From assembly GCA_039970095.1 (NCBI GenBank), contig JBDVMP010000053.1, forward strand, positions 1 through 64,000: 64,000 bases of DNA. The letters run 5' to 3'. This document shows positions 9,377-18,684 of this stretch, one piece after another. The notes beneath the pieces were generated by a model, which saw only the letters and a list, made by a program, of their open reading frames with translations, was not told where the DNA came from and made no database searches. Each line of letters begins with the position of its first letter. Position 1 is the first letter of the stretch. Position numbers and translations under genes: made by a program. The stretch is from JAMZMI01 sp039970095. Lineage in GTDB: Bacteria; Bacteroidota; Bacteroidia; Cytophagales; Cyclobacteriaceae.

Positions 9377-10663
9377 ATGAGAGTATTGATAATAGGAGCA
9401 GGGGGTAGAGAACATGCCATAGCCTGGAAGGTAAAACAAAGTCCACTGTGCGATGAAGTATTTGTTGCTCCTGGGAATGGAGGTACTCCGGATGTAGCCA
9501 CTAACCTTGATATCAATGTGAGTGATGTGTCAGAAGTGAAATCCGCCATTCACGACAATCAAATTGATTTACTGGTCGTAGGACCGGAAGAGCCATTGGT
9601 AAAAGGGTTGGTAGATGCCTTAAAAGCTGATGAAGAACTAAAAGGGTTGCTCATTGTTGGGCCATCTGCACATGGAGCCAAACTCGAAGGGAGCAAAGAA
9701 TTCTCTAAAGACTTCATGAATAAATACGGTGTGCCTACGGCCCGATCGAAGACTTTTGATGCTTCCAATCTGGAAGATGGCTATGCCTTTTTGGAAACCT
9801 TAAAACCGCCTTATGTTTTGAAAGCAGATGGGCTGGCTGCAGGTAAAGGCGTCTTGATCACAGAAAATCTACAAGAAGCAAAGGATAACCTGGATGACCT
9901 GATCACAAACAAGCGATTTGGAGAGGCGAGCGCCCGAGTATTGATAGAAGAATTCTTGTCAGGTATTGAGGTGTCTGTTTTTGTCCTTACCGATGGGAAG
10001 GATTTCGTTGTTTTGCCAGAAGCCAAGGATTATAAGCGAATAGGTGAGAAGGATACAGGTCCAAACACAGGAGGCATGGGAGCAGTATCGCCTGTCATTT
10101 TCGCGGATAAATTCTTCATGGACAAGGTGGTGAAAAAAGTGATAGAACCAACTGTGAGGGGAATCAATGAAGAAGGGATGGACTACCGTGGCTTCATATT
10201 CTTTGGCCTGATGAACGATGGTGGCGAGCCACAGGTCATTGAGTATAACGTGCGAATGGGTGATCCTGAAACAGAAGTGGTGATGCCTCGCATCAAGTCG
10301 GATCTGATGGAATTACTCATCGCAACGGCAGAAGGAAATCTGGCTGATAAAAAAATAGAGTTTCAACCGTATAGCGCCACCACTGTAGTGATGGTGTCGG
10401 AAGGCTACCCAGGGAGCTACGAAAGGGGTCGTGAAATCTCCTTCAAAAATGAGATAAAACTGGCGATTCCATTTCATGCCGGAACCAAATCCGATGGAGA
10501 TAAATTGCTTACCAATGGAGGTAGGGTCATAGCCATGACAGGCCTGGGCAAAAACATGGGTGAGGCACTCACAAGGAGCTATCAGGGTGTATCGCTGACC
10601 AAATGGAACGGCAAGACCTTCAGAAAAGATATTGGTTTCGACTTGCAGGAACTGGGTCAATAG
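9377..10663 (+). CDS. purD: phosphoribosylamine-glycine ligase (GAR synthetase)
   Basis: A 428-residue ATP-grasp enzyme for the second step of purine synthesis, joining phosphoribosylamine and glycine. The N-terminal Rossmann motif VLIIGAGGREHA is at residues 3-14. The signature APGNGGT is near 31. The ATP-grasp region has VLKADGLAAGKGV near 150, and GAVSP and EYNVRMGDPETE mark the nucleotide and metal site near 230-300. Length matches the family. It is separated from recQ by a strong terminator and is probably transcribed alone. Confidence 0.96.
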   Translation: MRVLIIGAGGREHAIAWKVKQSPLCDEVFVAPGNGGTPDVATNLDINVSDVSEVKSAIHDNQIDLLVVGPEEPLVKGLVDALKADEELKGLLIVGPSAHGAKLEGSKEFSKDFMNKYGVPTARSKTFDASNLEDGYAFLETLKPPYVLKADGLAAGKGVLITENLQEAKDNLDDLITNKRFGEASARVLIEEFLSGIEVSVFVLTDGKDFVVLPEAKDYKRIGEKDTGPNTGGMGAVSPVIFADKFFMDKVVKKVIEPTVRGINEEGMDYRGFIFFGLMNDGGEPQVIEYNVRMGDPETEVVMPRIKSDLMELLIATAEGNLADKKIEFQPYSATTVVMVSEGYPGSYERGREISFKNEIKLAIPFHAGTKSDGDKLLTNGGRVIAMTGLGKNMGEALTRSYQGVSLTKWNGKTFRKDIGFDLQELGQ

Positions 10664-10752
10664 AAGAGCGTACAATACAACAATCACAGACTACTTGAAG
10701 GGGTAAGATTCTAACTCCTGCATTTCGCTTATATCTTTCAGGGCTAGTTGAT

Positions 10753-10760
10753 TATATTTG
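10753..10760 (+). promoter_or_regulatory. -7 promoter element upstream of ricT-gldH
   Basis: TATATTTG matches TAnnTTTG and lies 24 bp before the ricT ATG. There is no good TTTG at the usual -33 spacing. Confidence 0.4.
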
Positions 10761-10784
10761 GTAGTTGATCTAAAAATGTAAGCA

Positions 10785-12098
10785 ATGGGATGTTCTTCGT
10801 GTGGAGTAACAAGTGAGGATGGAGAAGTAAAGGGCTGCCAGAACAATGGTGGCTGTAGCTCGGGTGGGTGCAACAAGTTGAACGTATTTGACTGGCTGTC
10901 TCATATGGAAAAACCCATAGAACAGCATTTTGATATTGTTGAAGTTCGCTTCAAGAACGGACACAAAGAATTCTTCCGAAACAATCAGAATCTTGATTTG
11001 GTAACAGGTGACGCTGTGATGGTGGACGTGCCAAACGGCCATCATCTTGGTCATGTTTCGCTGCAAGGTGAGCTGGTTCGCTTACAGATGCGAAAGAAGA
11101 AAGTGAAAAATGATGATGAAATCAGGGTAATCTACCGGATCGCATCTCAGCGAGACCTGGAAAAATACCGCGAAGTAAAAAATCGGGAAATGCCGACATT
11201 ATATCGTACCCGTCAGATCATAGAAGACCTGAAGCTGGGTATGAAATTGACGGATGTTGAGTTTCAGGCAGATAACACCAAGGCTACCTTCTATTACTCT
11301 GCGGAGGATCGGGTAGATTTTCGTGAATTGATCAAAAAATTGGCAGGAGAGTTTAGGATTCGTGTAGAAATGCGGCAGATCAGTTTACGGCAGGAAGCAT
11401 CTCGCCTGGGCGGTATCGGATCTTGCGGTCGCGAGCTATGTTGCTCTACGTGGCTGAGCGAATTCAAAAGTGTGGGCACTCAGGCTGCTCGCTATCAAAA
11501 CCTGTCATTGAACCCCAGCAAACTAAGTGGGCAATGCGGCAGGCTCAAGTGCTGCCTCAATTATGAGCTTGACACTTACATGGATGCGCTAAACGAAATT
11601 CCGAAAATAGAGAAACCACTACTCACTGAAAAAGGGTCAGCCAGACTTCAAAAAACGGATATTTTTCGCAAAATCATGTGGTTCGGCTATGACGATGAAA
11701 ATAGCTGGTACCCCTTGGATACGGATCGTGTCAATGAGATTTTGGCTCTGAACAAAGAGGGTAAGAAACCTGTGTCGCTGCTGCTGGATGAAGAGGAGCA
11801 AGAGGTGGATAACGGAATTCTCAATAGCGACCTGGAGGCGATGGATAAGAAATTTTCCGGTGGCAATAAGAATAAAAAACGGAAGAAAAAGAAGTTTAAC
11901 AAAAACCGGAATCACAATACCGGCGCTAAAACTCAGGAGCAGTCACCCAAACAGAATTCGCCTCTGGGCCAAAATGAAAATCAACCCCAAAACAAGGGGC
12001 AAGGACAGCACAGACCTAAGAACAAGAGAAGAAACAAAAACCGAAATAAAAATCAGAACCAAAACCAGGGTCCTAAAAACGATAAGCCTGCCTCATGA
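10785..12098 (+). CDS. ricT: RicT/YaaT-like PSP1 domain protein with basic low-complexity tail
   Basis: A 437-residue cytoplasmic protein. The N-terminus is Cys-rich (MGCSSCGV, then Cys at about 18, 24 and 29). The PSP1 domain (about 70-240) includes the conserved cysteine motifs GSCGRELCCSTWL and CGRLKCCLNYE. In Bacillus, RicT is part of the Fe-S-containing RicAFT complex that influences mRNA processing. In Bacteroidota the gene is regularly next to gldH, as here. Residues from about 355 to the end form a disordered tail dominated by Lys, Asn, Gln and Arg, which the Bacillus protein lacks. The stop overlaps the gldH start (ATGA), so the two are translationally coupled. Confidence 0.88.
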   Translation: MGCSSCGVTSEDGEVKGCQNNGGCSSGGCNKLNVFDWLSHMEKPIEQHFDIVEVRFKNGHKEFFRNNQNLDLVTGDAVMVDVPNGHHLGHVSLQGELVRLQMRKKKVKNDDEIRVIYRIASQRDLEKYREVKNREMPTLYRTRQIIEDLKLGMKLTDVEFQADNTKATFYYSAEDRVDFRELIKKLAGEFRIRVEMRQISLRQEASRLGGIGSCGRELCCSTWLSEFKSVGTQAARYQNLSLNPSKLSGQCGRLKCCLNYELDTYMDALNEIPKIEKPLLTEKGSARLQKTDIFRKIMWFGYDDENSWYPLDTDRVNEILALNKEGKKPVSLLLDEEEQEVDNGILNSDLEAMDKKFSGGNKNKKRKKKKFNKNRNHNTGAKTQEQSPKQNSPLGQNENQPQNKGQGQHRPKNKRRNKNRNKNQNQNQGPKNDKPAS

Positions 12099-12565
12099 AA
12101 TATATTCTAATTTTTGTTTTAGGGGTTTGCCTGATTTCATGTGATCAGCAGAGACTGTTTGAAGAGAACCATAATGTTGACGCTGAATTTTGGTATGTGG
12201 ACTCTCTGATGGTTTTCAATTTTGAAATAGATGAAAATGCCACACCGTATAACATTTATTCAAATTTTACGCATACGTCTGATTACACATATTATAACCT
12301 ATACTATAGGTATTCTCTGAGGGACTCCACTGATAAAGAAGTAAATGCAGATTTGGTAAACATCCATTTTTTTGACCCCAAAACGGGAGCCCCATTGGGC
12401 AGTGGGCTGGGTGATGTGTTTGATCATCAGCAGCTCATTTTGGAGAACTATAAGTTTGAAAACCCGGGAGCTTACAGCATTTCATTTCAGCAATACATGC
12501 GCACCGATAGCCTGCCAAATATTGCTGCGGTGGGGGCTCGGGTGGAGCTTGCTACAGCGGAGTAA
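12095..12565 (+). CDS. gldH: gliding motility lipoprotein GldH
   Basis: A 156-residue lipoprotein. The lipobox is LISC at residues 13-16, so Cys16 is the lipidated residue. GldH is needed for gliding and chitin use in Flavobacterium johnsoniae and associates with the gliding/T9SS apparatus. The family assignment rests on length, the LISCDQQRLFEE start typical of GldH, the beta-rich body with FDHQQLILENYKF, and its conserved position directly after the PSP1 gene. The 3' end overlaps the convergent helicase gene by 14 bp. Confidence 0.85.
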   Translation: MKYILIFVLGVCLISCDQQRLFEENHNVDAEFWYVDSLMVFNFEIDENATPYNIYSNFTHTSDYTYYNLYYRYSLRDSTDKEVNADLVNIHFFDPKTGAPLGSGLGDVFDHQQLILENYKFENPGAYSISFQQYMRTDSLPNIAAVGARVELATAE

Positions 12566-15500
12566 TCCTGTGTAGGAATTTATCCAGCTTCTCTTTGGCG
12601 AGAGCCTGATCAATCCAAAACTCACGACTGTAAAACTGCACATAAGGCCAGTGCTTTTCCGTAAAGTGATCGTATCTGTAGCTGTATGTTTCTTTTGACG
12701 AAATGGTCTCGTAAAAAAGATCATCATCAGTCAAAATAAGGCCTGAATAGCGTCCATTTGATTTCAAAGTCAAGTCCGCAAAGGGCAACTCCTCATATAC
12801 TTCGGCCTGAGGAATTTTTGCCGCTAGCTTGTGTTTCAAAAACCAGTCTCGGCTGTGTTCATGGTTGTTTTTTGGCTGAGGTTTCCATTTGCCCTCACTG
12901 ACCTGATGAGCATAATCCAGGTAATCTCGAAGAAGTTTCGGGCCAGGATTTTTGACGCTTTCTATCTTTAGTTCAGATGGCATCAAGCTGGTTATCACAT
13001 AGATTTCTTCTCTGGCTCTGGTCACTGCTACGTTCAGACGATTTTCCCCTCCAGCTACATTAAGACTACCAAATTTGAGATGTATTTTCCCTGTTTTGTC
13101 TTTGGCGTATGCCGTGGTGAAAATGATGATATCTTTTTCGTCACCCTGCACGTTTTCTATGTTTTTGACGAAAAAGGACTCTGGAATCTTCAGTCCCAAC
13201 CTTTCGACTTCTTCATCGAGCAGATCCATTACATACCCTTGCTGACGGGCATTGAATGTCACCACACCAACCTCCTTGTTCGGCTGTTCTCTGAGTAGAC
13301 GCGAAACTAACTTTACAGTTTCCACAGCTTCTTCATGATTGACATTGTTTTCCCAAATCCCGTCCGTTTTCATATAGTGAATGGCCGATGTGGTTTTTTG
13401 CATGACATCAAAGTCGGGCAGGAGTTTGAGTTTTCCATCATAAAAATGTTGGTTTGAAAACTCTATTAGATCTAGCGACTTACTCCGATAGTGGCCTTCC
13501 AGGCTGACCTCTGGTAGATATTGATTGGCAAGCTGTAGTAGTGAATCCAACTCCAGTTCGGGAGTGTCATCGTCATCATCATCTTCCCACCTTACCCTGT
13601 AGAGGTCGTTGGGCTGCAGCTGCTTACTGTCTCCGGCTATCACTACCTGCTTACCACGATACATGCCCGGAATACCACGTTCTGCAAAGCACTGAGAAGC
13701 CTCGTCGAAGATGACCAGATCGAAAATTTCTTCCATCGGAAAAATGGCAGAAGCCGACTCTGGAGAGGCCATCCAGCAAGGCAGGATAGCAAAGAGCTCT
13801 TCCCTGAATTGTGATATCACACGGCGTATCGGCCATACTTTCCTCTTTTTGGTGACTTGATGGTACAGGTCACGATAGGTGATCAGATTGTTGAGGCGGT
13901 TATACTCCAGGTCACTGTAGGTTTTTTCTCGTGCTTTGAGCAGAAGTATTTCCTCACTGATCTCACGTTTTTGAGCTATGGACTCTTGCAGTTCCTGAAT
14001 CAAATGATCCAGCTTTAAAGAAGACACAGCCCTAAGAATAGGGTATTTGGATTCGATATGGTCTAGCCATGCAAGCGCCACACTGTTGGTGAAGACGGCA
14101 ATAACCTGATTGTTTTCGACACCTTCTTTAGAGATCAACTCTGACACAATTTTATTTTCACCTGAGGTGAAAGCTCCTTTTATGCGATCAAACTCAACAA
14201 AAGCGTCAAAATCGCGGCTGAGCTGCTTTTTGTGCTGCTCTATGTCCTCCTTGCCGAGCATGAGCGCGCGGATTTGCTTTTCGTTGAGATATCTACTCCA
14301 CAATTGAGTTTGAACAGGCACTTTTTCCAGAAACTCAAGAAGACGGGTGATTACACTTATATAAGACTCGCGTGTGTGATTTTTATGAGGTGCAAAATCG
14401 GCCAGAGTACGGATGCTGTTCGACAGGTCATTTGATTTGAAGGCCAGTTTTTGATAGAAAAACCAGTTTTGAATGTCGATGACACGAAAACCTTTGGGAA
14501 AATCTATGAGCCAGGTGGTGTCCTGAATACGGGATAAAATATGCTCAAAATTGAGGCGGTTGTCGATTCTGTTGAGTAACACTTCAAAACCTTCCTTATT
14601 GCTCTTGAGATTATTGGCGACCAATACACGAGTGACGAAAATTTTGTCTTTAGAAAAAAGTCGCCACTTGAGCCAGCGAAACAGTCCTTTTCTGGCCTTT
14701 ATGGCACTTTCCAGTGCTTCCTGAAAGCGACCCAAATCTTTAGAATGCAGAGACTTTTCTACCCCTGCACCTTTGAAGCACTGTAAAGTGACTTTTTCAA
14801 GTTCGGATAACCACGGCGGACGTTCGGTTTCGTTTGACTGCATGAGCTGGTAGTACTGAAATACCAGTTCATTGTCCAGGTTTATGGCAAGCTGCTCTAT
14901 GCTCTCCTTGTGAGTGAGAAAGTGCAGGCATGTTTCATAGTCCATTGGGGAACTCAGAAAAGCACTCGATTCTTCTTTGAGTTGATTTTGGAAGTTTCGG
15001 GTTTCCCCTAAAATATCCTTTAGAATGTTTAGTTCAGAAGCACCAAACGAGCTATAGTCCGGCCTCAGCGACCAGAAATTGTCCTCATCCCCGAAGCGGT
15101 CGTGGTAGTCAAGGTATTGTTTGAGCTGCTGCGTGAATTTCGGCATCCTGTTGTAATGAAATTGCCGATACTCTTGATTGAGAGGAATAAACTTATTCTC
15201 TGGATTGGAGATCAGGTAAAGCTCCTTAGCAGATTTTCCGCATTCCGATTCATCATACAGTGCTTTTTTGAAATCATCCAGTTCTTCTACAACTTGATCT
15301 ATTTTTCTGCTGGATTGCTGAAATGTTCGCTCCAGGTAGATGGCGTCAAGTCCATTGTTTTTTTGCTTGTAGCTATCAACATTGTCAACTTGTCTGGCTA
15401 TCTGTTCAAAAATGTCTTTCCTGTCATTCTTAAAATCATGCACCAATCCCACAAAGTCATGCATGGCTTTTGACTTGAGTCGGTTATAGACCACATCCAG

Positions 15501-16550
15501 GGCAGCCTTTTTTTGGCAAACCAATAAGACGTTCTTGCCTCGGGCAATATAGTCGCATATTAGATTGCTGATGAGCTGTGATTTCCCGGTTCCCGGAGGC
15601 CCCTGAACCACCAGCGAGTTGCCTTTTTTGATGAGCTGGATGGCTCGTTCCTGAGAGGCATCAGTAGCAAAAGGGGTAAATGTAGTTTCCTCTTTTACCT
15701 TATCAGAAAACTTCGCTTTGCTCTCGTCTTCAGGATTGTCTTTTTTTCGCTCCACGAAAAAATCTGAAATATCTTTCACACCATCCTCCTCCAGCAGTTT
15801 GACATAATCCGGAACCAAGTACGACCCTGCTTGCGGGAAGATACCCAAAACAGCTTCTGGATAGAGTTTTAAATTACCGGTTTTTTCAGACTCCTCGAGT
15901 TCTGATTTTTTGAAGTTTTTAAAAGGAGAAAGCTTGTCCAGGAAATTTTCCTGATTGAAGTTAATCTCAAGGTTGCTGGACTTTAGCACTTCGTAAAGCC
16001 TGGTTCGGAATACCATGGCGTCATCATCCAGATCATTGAGCGTTCGCTCAATGAGGTCATCTGCAAGCGAAACTTTGTTGTAGTAAGCGTAGGCCAGTAG
16101 AAAGGTCTTGTTGAAAGTGATGTTTACATCTTCTCGTTGCTTCAGGTACCATTTATTGTCCTCCAGGTGGAGATGTACGGGGAAGAATATAAGAGGAGCC
16201 CTCACCAATGTATTGTCTCCAAATTTTCCCCTAACGAACGGCCAGCCTACATAAAGGTCTCGAGCCCCACGCTCCTGATAAATAAACTTTTCAATCCGAT
16301 CAATTTTCTTAAGTTTCTGAGATGTCTTGTTGGCTTTATCGTCATGCGTATCAATCTCATTGAGCAGTGGTATTTTGCTTTTCTGCCCTATCAGTTGCTC
16401 TATCACATTGAAGCTTGGGTCGTTGAGCGTATGGTCAAACTCATGCAGGTCAATGGATTGATCGGAGATCAACCTAAGGAAAAGCAGAGATCGGTTGTTG
16501 CTCGAGAGGTTTGTGAGCCTTCTTAAATATGACTGAAGTATTTTCTCCAT
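12552..16550 (-). CDS. large UPF1-like SF1 helicase (DUF4011/AAA_11/AAA_12 type)
   Basis: A 1332-residue protein. An N-terminal DUF4011-like region (about 1-290) precedes Walker A GPPGTGKS at 317-324. A long helical insertion follows, with coiled-coil-like stretches. The second half of the helicase core carries DEAS near 948, GDSKQLQP near 977, GHYRSK near 1020, ENVQGDEKDII near 1135 and GGENRLNVAVTRARE near 1165. The last 100 residues resemble the restriction-endonuclease-like (Vsr/MTES_1575) tail of many such helicases, but the acidic catalytic set is not obvious. Related architectures occur in defence systems. It starts 7 bp after the HhH gene stop and is probably co-transcribed with it. 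Base composition is not visibly different from its neighbours. Helicase fold is certain; biological role is unknown. Confidence 0.85.
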   Translation of the reverse strand: MEKILQSYLRRLTNLSSNNRSLLFLRLISDQSIDLHEFDHTLNDPSFNVIEQLIGQKSKIPLLNEIDTHDDKANKTSQKLKKIDRIEKFIYQERGARDLYVGWPFVRGKFGDNTLVRAPLIFFPVHLHLEDNKWYLKQREDVNITFNKTFLLAYAYYNKVSLADDLIERTLNDLDDDAMVFRTRLYEVLKSSNLEINFNQENFLDKLSPFKNFKKSELEESEKTGNLKLYPEAVLGIFPQAGSYLVPDYVKLLEEDGVKDISDFFVERKKDNPEDESKAKFSDKVKEETTFTPFATDASQERAIQLIKKGNSLVVQGPPGTGKSQLISNLICDYIARGKNVLLVCQKKAALDVVYNRLKSKAMHDFVGLVHDFKNDRKDIFEQIARQVDNVDSYKQKNNGLDAIYLERTFQQSSRKIDQVVEELDDFKKALYDESECGKSAKELYLISNPENKFIPLNQEYRQFHYNRMPKFTQQLKQYLDYHDRFGDEDNFWSLRPDYSSFGASELNILKDILGETRNFQNQLKEESSAFLSSPMDYETCLHFLTHKESIEQLAINLDNELVFQYYQLMQSNETERPPWLSELEKVTLQCFKGAGVEKSLHSKDLGRFQEALESAIKARKGLFRWLKWRLFSKDKIFVTRVLVANNLKSNKEGFEVLLNRIDNRLNFEHILSRIQDTTWLIDFPKGFRVIDIQNWFFYQKLAFKSNDLSNSIRTLADFAPHKNHTRESYISVITRLLEFLEKVPVQTQLWSRYLNEKQIRALMLGKEDIEQHKKQLSRDFDAFVEFDRIKGAFTSGENKIVSELISKEGVENNQVIAVFTNSVALAWLDHIESKYPILRAVSSLKLDHLIQELQESIAQKREISEEILLLKAREKTYSDLEYNRLNNLITYRDLYHQVTKKRKVWPIRRVISQFREELFAILPCWMASPESASAIFPMEEIFDLVIFDEASQCFAERGIPGMYRGKQVVIAGDSKQLQPNDLYRVRWEDDDDDDTPELELDSLLQLANQYLPEVSLEGHYRSKSLDLIEFSNQHFYDGKLKLLPDFDVMQKTTSAIHYMKTDGIWENNVNHEEAVETVKLVSRLLREQPNKEVGVVTFNARQQGYVMDLLDEEVERLGLKIPESFFVKNIENVQGDEKDIIIFTTAYAKDKTGKIHLKFGSLNVAGGENRLNVAVTRAREEIYVITSLMPSELKIESVKNPGPKLLRDYLDYAHQVSEGKWKPQPKNNHEHSRDWFLKHKLAAKIPQAEVYEELPFADLTLKSNGRYSGLILTDDDLFYETISSKETYSYRYDHFTEKHWPYVQFYSREFWIDQALAKEKLDKFLHRITPL

Positions 16551-16557
16551 TCAGAGT

Positions 16558-17340
16558 TTACTGACTTTTAGAAATATAGGGATATAATTTTTGATAGAGA
16601 CTATCTGTCATCAACTTCAGTGATAATAACTCCTCTGGGGCTGTATAGTTGCCGTGAACCTTGCGATAATTGATGATTGATCTGGCCAATTTGTAATCAA
16701 TATAAGGATGAGCAGCCAGAAGTTTGATGGAATCTGTGTTGAGTTCGATTGAAATTATGTCACCCTCGACAAACGTGATCTCTGATAGCTTTTCTACCAC
16801 TTCTGGTTTTAAGCCATATACTTCTCGGATCTGATCATATGAAGCAAACCCGCCCAGATAATCTCTATATTTTACAATTCGCTCTGAGAGCACAGGCCCA
16901 ATCCCCTTAATTTTTTGCAGTTGTGTAGCCGTAGCACGGTTCAGGTCGAGTTTACTTTCAGCAGTATACGCCGGCGCATATTTCTTTTTGTAATCTAGCT
17001 TTGTGTCCGTTTTTGTTTTTTCCTTGTCGGAGTATGCCAGCCTGTAGTCGTTTTTGTACGTTGGATTTGAATTTGACTTTTTGTTTTCAAAAGTTGACTT
17101 GGAACGATAAGCGCGTTTTTTCTCTTCTTTGATAGTGATTGCACTTTGGATTTTGCTAGCCCAGGCCGCTAGCTCTGCACGATCTTGGTTAGGTATTTCC
17201 TTTTTGGCATATCGAGCATTTATGTACACACGAGGAACTACTGCAAAGACAACAATTAGGGCGATAAGCAGCCAGGTGCCGTTCATCTCCGTTCTGGTGA
17301 AGCCAAATGACTCCATTAGCCAATTTTTGAGTAATTTCAT
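16558..17340 (-). CDS. membrane-anchored helix-hairpin-helix protein (ComEA-like)
   Basis: A 260-residue protein with one N-terminal membrane segment (about 20-38, WLLIALIVVFAVVP), a Lys/Tyr-rich linker (about 60-130) and two tandem HhH regions. The first has LNRATATQLQKIKGIG near 134-149, the hallmark of ComEA/T2SK-type double-stranded DNA-binding modules. The second (about 195-255) is degenerate. In naturally competent bacteria ComEA binds incoming DNA in the periplasm. The helicase downstream is probably in the same transcript, which hints at a DNA-related job. Many Bacteroidota carry such proteins with no proven role in competence. Confidence 0.8.
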   Translation of the reverse strand: MKLLKNWLMESFGFTRTEMNGTWLLIALIVVFAVVPRVYINARYAKKEIPNQDRAELAAWASKIQSAITIKEEKKRAYRSKSTFENKKSNSNPTYKNDYRLAYSDKEKTKTDTKLDYKKKYAPAYTAESKLDLNRATATQLQKIKGIGPVLSERIVKYRDYLGGFASYDQIREVYGLKPEVVEKLSEITFVEGDIISIELNTDSIKLLAAHPYIDYKLARSIINYRKVHGNYTAPEELLSLKLMTDSLYQKLYPYISKSQ

Positions 17341-17398
17341 ACTGAAGGATTATTTGAAATTATGACATTAGTCATGATGAATTAAACCACGACTGTTT

Positions 17399-17406
17399 TA
17401 TTTTTG
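17399..17406 (+). promoter_or_regulatory. -7 promoter element upstream of hemA
   Basis: TATTTTTG fits TAnnTTTG and lies 24 bp before the hemA GTG. No TTTG is found at the preferred -33 spacing. Confidence 0.35.
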
Positions 17407-17430
17407 CAATCCTTTACCTAAAAGTAATAA

Positions 17431-18684
17431 GTGAATAGGTTTAAATCCATAGGTATTTCATATAAAACGGCAGATATTGATCTGCGGGAGCGAGTCACAT
17501 TTAGTGAAGTCGGCACTCGTATGTTCATTGCTCGTTGCAAAGAGGTGCTGGGTCTGAATGAGCTTTTGGTGCTATCAACGTGCAACCGTACTGAGTTGTA
17601 TTATGTAGCTGAAACTTCCCTCAAATCAGAACTTTGTTCGCTTATTGACATTCATCATAACCTGAAAATAAAGTCAGAAGATCACTTTGGTGAAAATCAA
17701 GGAGAGGAAACCATCAGACACCTTTATGAGGTTGCGCTTGGAGTTGACTCCATGGTGCTTGGAGATATTCAGATCACCAATCAAGTAAAAAATGCGTATC
17801 AGTGGTCAGCAGATGAGGGCGTAGCTGGTCCATTTTTGCACAGATTGCTTCACTCCATATTTTATACCAACAAGCGCGTGGTTCAGGAGACCGAACTTCG
17901 CGATGGTAATGCTTCCACCGCTTCTGTTTCAGTAGATATTATCAAGCAATATATTGCCGGATTTGTGGAGCCGACTATTCTGATTATGGGTCTCGGAGAA
18001 ATTGGGAGAACCGTAGCAGAGAACCTGAAGGGTGTTGACGCAAAGGTGCGGGTTGTGAATAGGACCAAAAGCACAGCTGAGACGCTGGCTGCTGAATTTG
18101 GTTATGAGGTGGGTCTGTTTGATGATCTTAAAGACGAAATCAGATCTGCTAGCGTGGTTGTTTCGGCTATAAGAGCGGAAAGACCAGTGGTAACCAATGA
18201 TTACCTGGGTGCCAATGGAACCCCAAAATTGTTGATTGATTTGTCTGTGCCGAGAAGCATAGATGAGTCGGTTGAAGCTGCAGGAGGGATCTTACTCTAT
18301 AATGTGGATCAGCTTGATCAGAAAGCCTCAGAGGCTTTGGGCAGGCGAAGAGAAGCACTACCAGCAGTGAAAGGGATTATCGAAGAATCTATAGCGGATC
18401 TTCAAAACTGGACACAGGAGATGGAAGTGTCCCCTACGATTAAGAAGCTGAAAAATGCTTTGGAAGATATAAGAAAAGAAGAAATGGCTCGCTATCTGTC
18501 CGGATTGGGAGAAAAGGAGGCCGCCATCTTGGATAAAGCTACCAAAGGCATCATCCAAAAAGTAATGAAGCTTCCCGTGCTACAGCTAAAGGCTGCTTGC
18601 AAAAGAGGTGAAGCCGAAACCTTAGTTGAAGTTCTCAACGACCTATTCAACCTTGAGAAAGAAACTCAACAAAAGGCTGACTAA
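17431..18684 (+). CDS. hemA: glutamyl-tRNA reductase
   Basis: A 417-residue enzyme that reduces Glu-tRNA to glutamate-1-semialdehyde, the first committed step of C5-pathway tetrapyrrole synthesis. The catalytic Cys is in LSTCNRTELY near residue 50. GVDSMVLGDIQI near 107 and the NADPH-binding MGLGEIGR near 187 are also family signatures. The start is GTG 17431: a stop codon lies immediately upstream, and the next Met would remove conserved sequence. hemE occurs later in this window, but the other pathway genes are not here. The 3' end overlaps the next gene. Confidence 0.95.
   Translation: MNRFKSIGISYKTADIDLRERVTFSEVGTRMFIARCKEVLGLNELLVLSTCNRTELYYVAETSLKSELCSLIDIHHNLKIKSEDHFGENQGEETIRHLYEVALGVDSMVLGDIQITNQVKNAYQWSADEGVAGPFLHRLLHSIFYTNKRVVQETELRDGNASTASVSVDIIKQYIAGFVEPTILIMGLGEIGRTVAENLKGVDAKVRVVNRTKSTAETLAAEFGYEVGLFDDLKDEIRSASVVVSAIRAERPVVTNDYLGANGTPKLLIDLSVPRSIDESVEAAGGILLYNVDQLDQKASEALGRRREALPAVKGIIEESIADLQNWTQEMEVSPTIKKLKNALEDIRKEEMARYLSGLGEKEAAILDKATKGIIQKVMKLPVLQLKAACKRGEAETLVEVLNDLFNLEKETQQKAD

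Noticed and set aside
12552..17340. Helicase and HhH genes as a transferred defence island
   Set aside because: No integrase, restriction or toxin genes are near, composition looks like the neighbours, and both flanks (gldH, hemA) are core genes. Kept only as a functional question.
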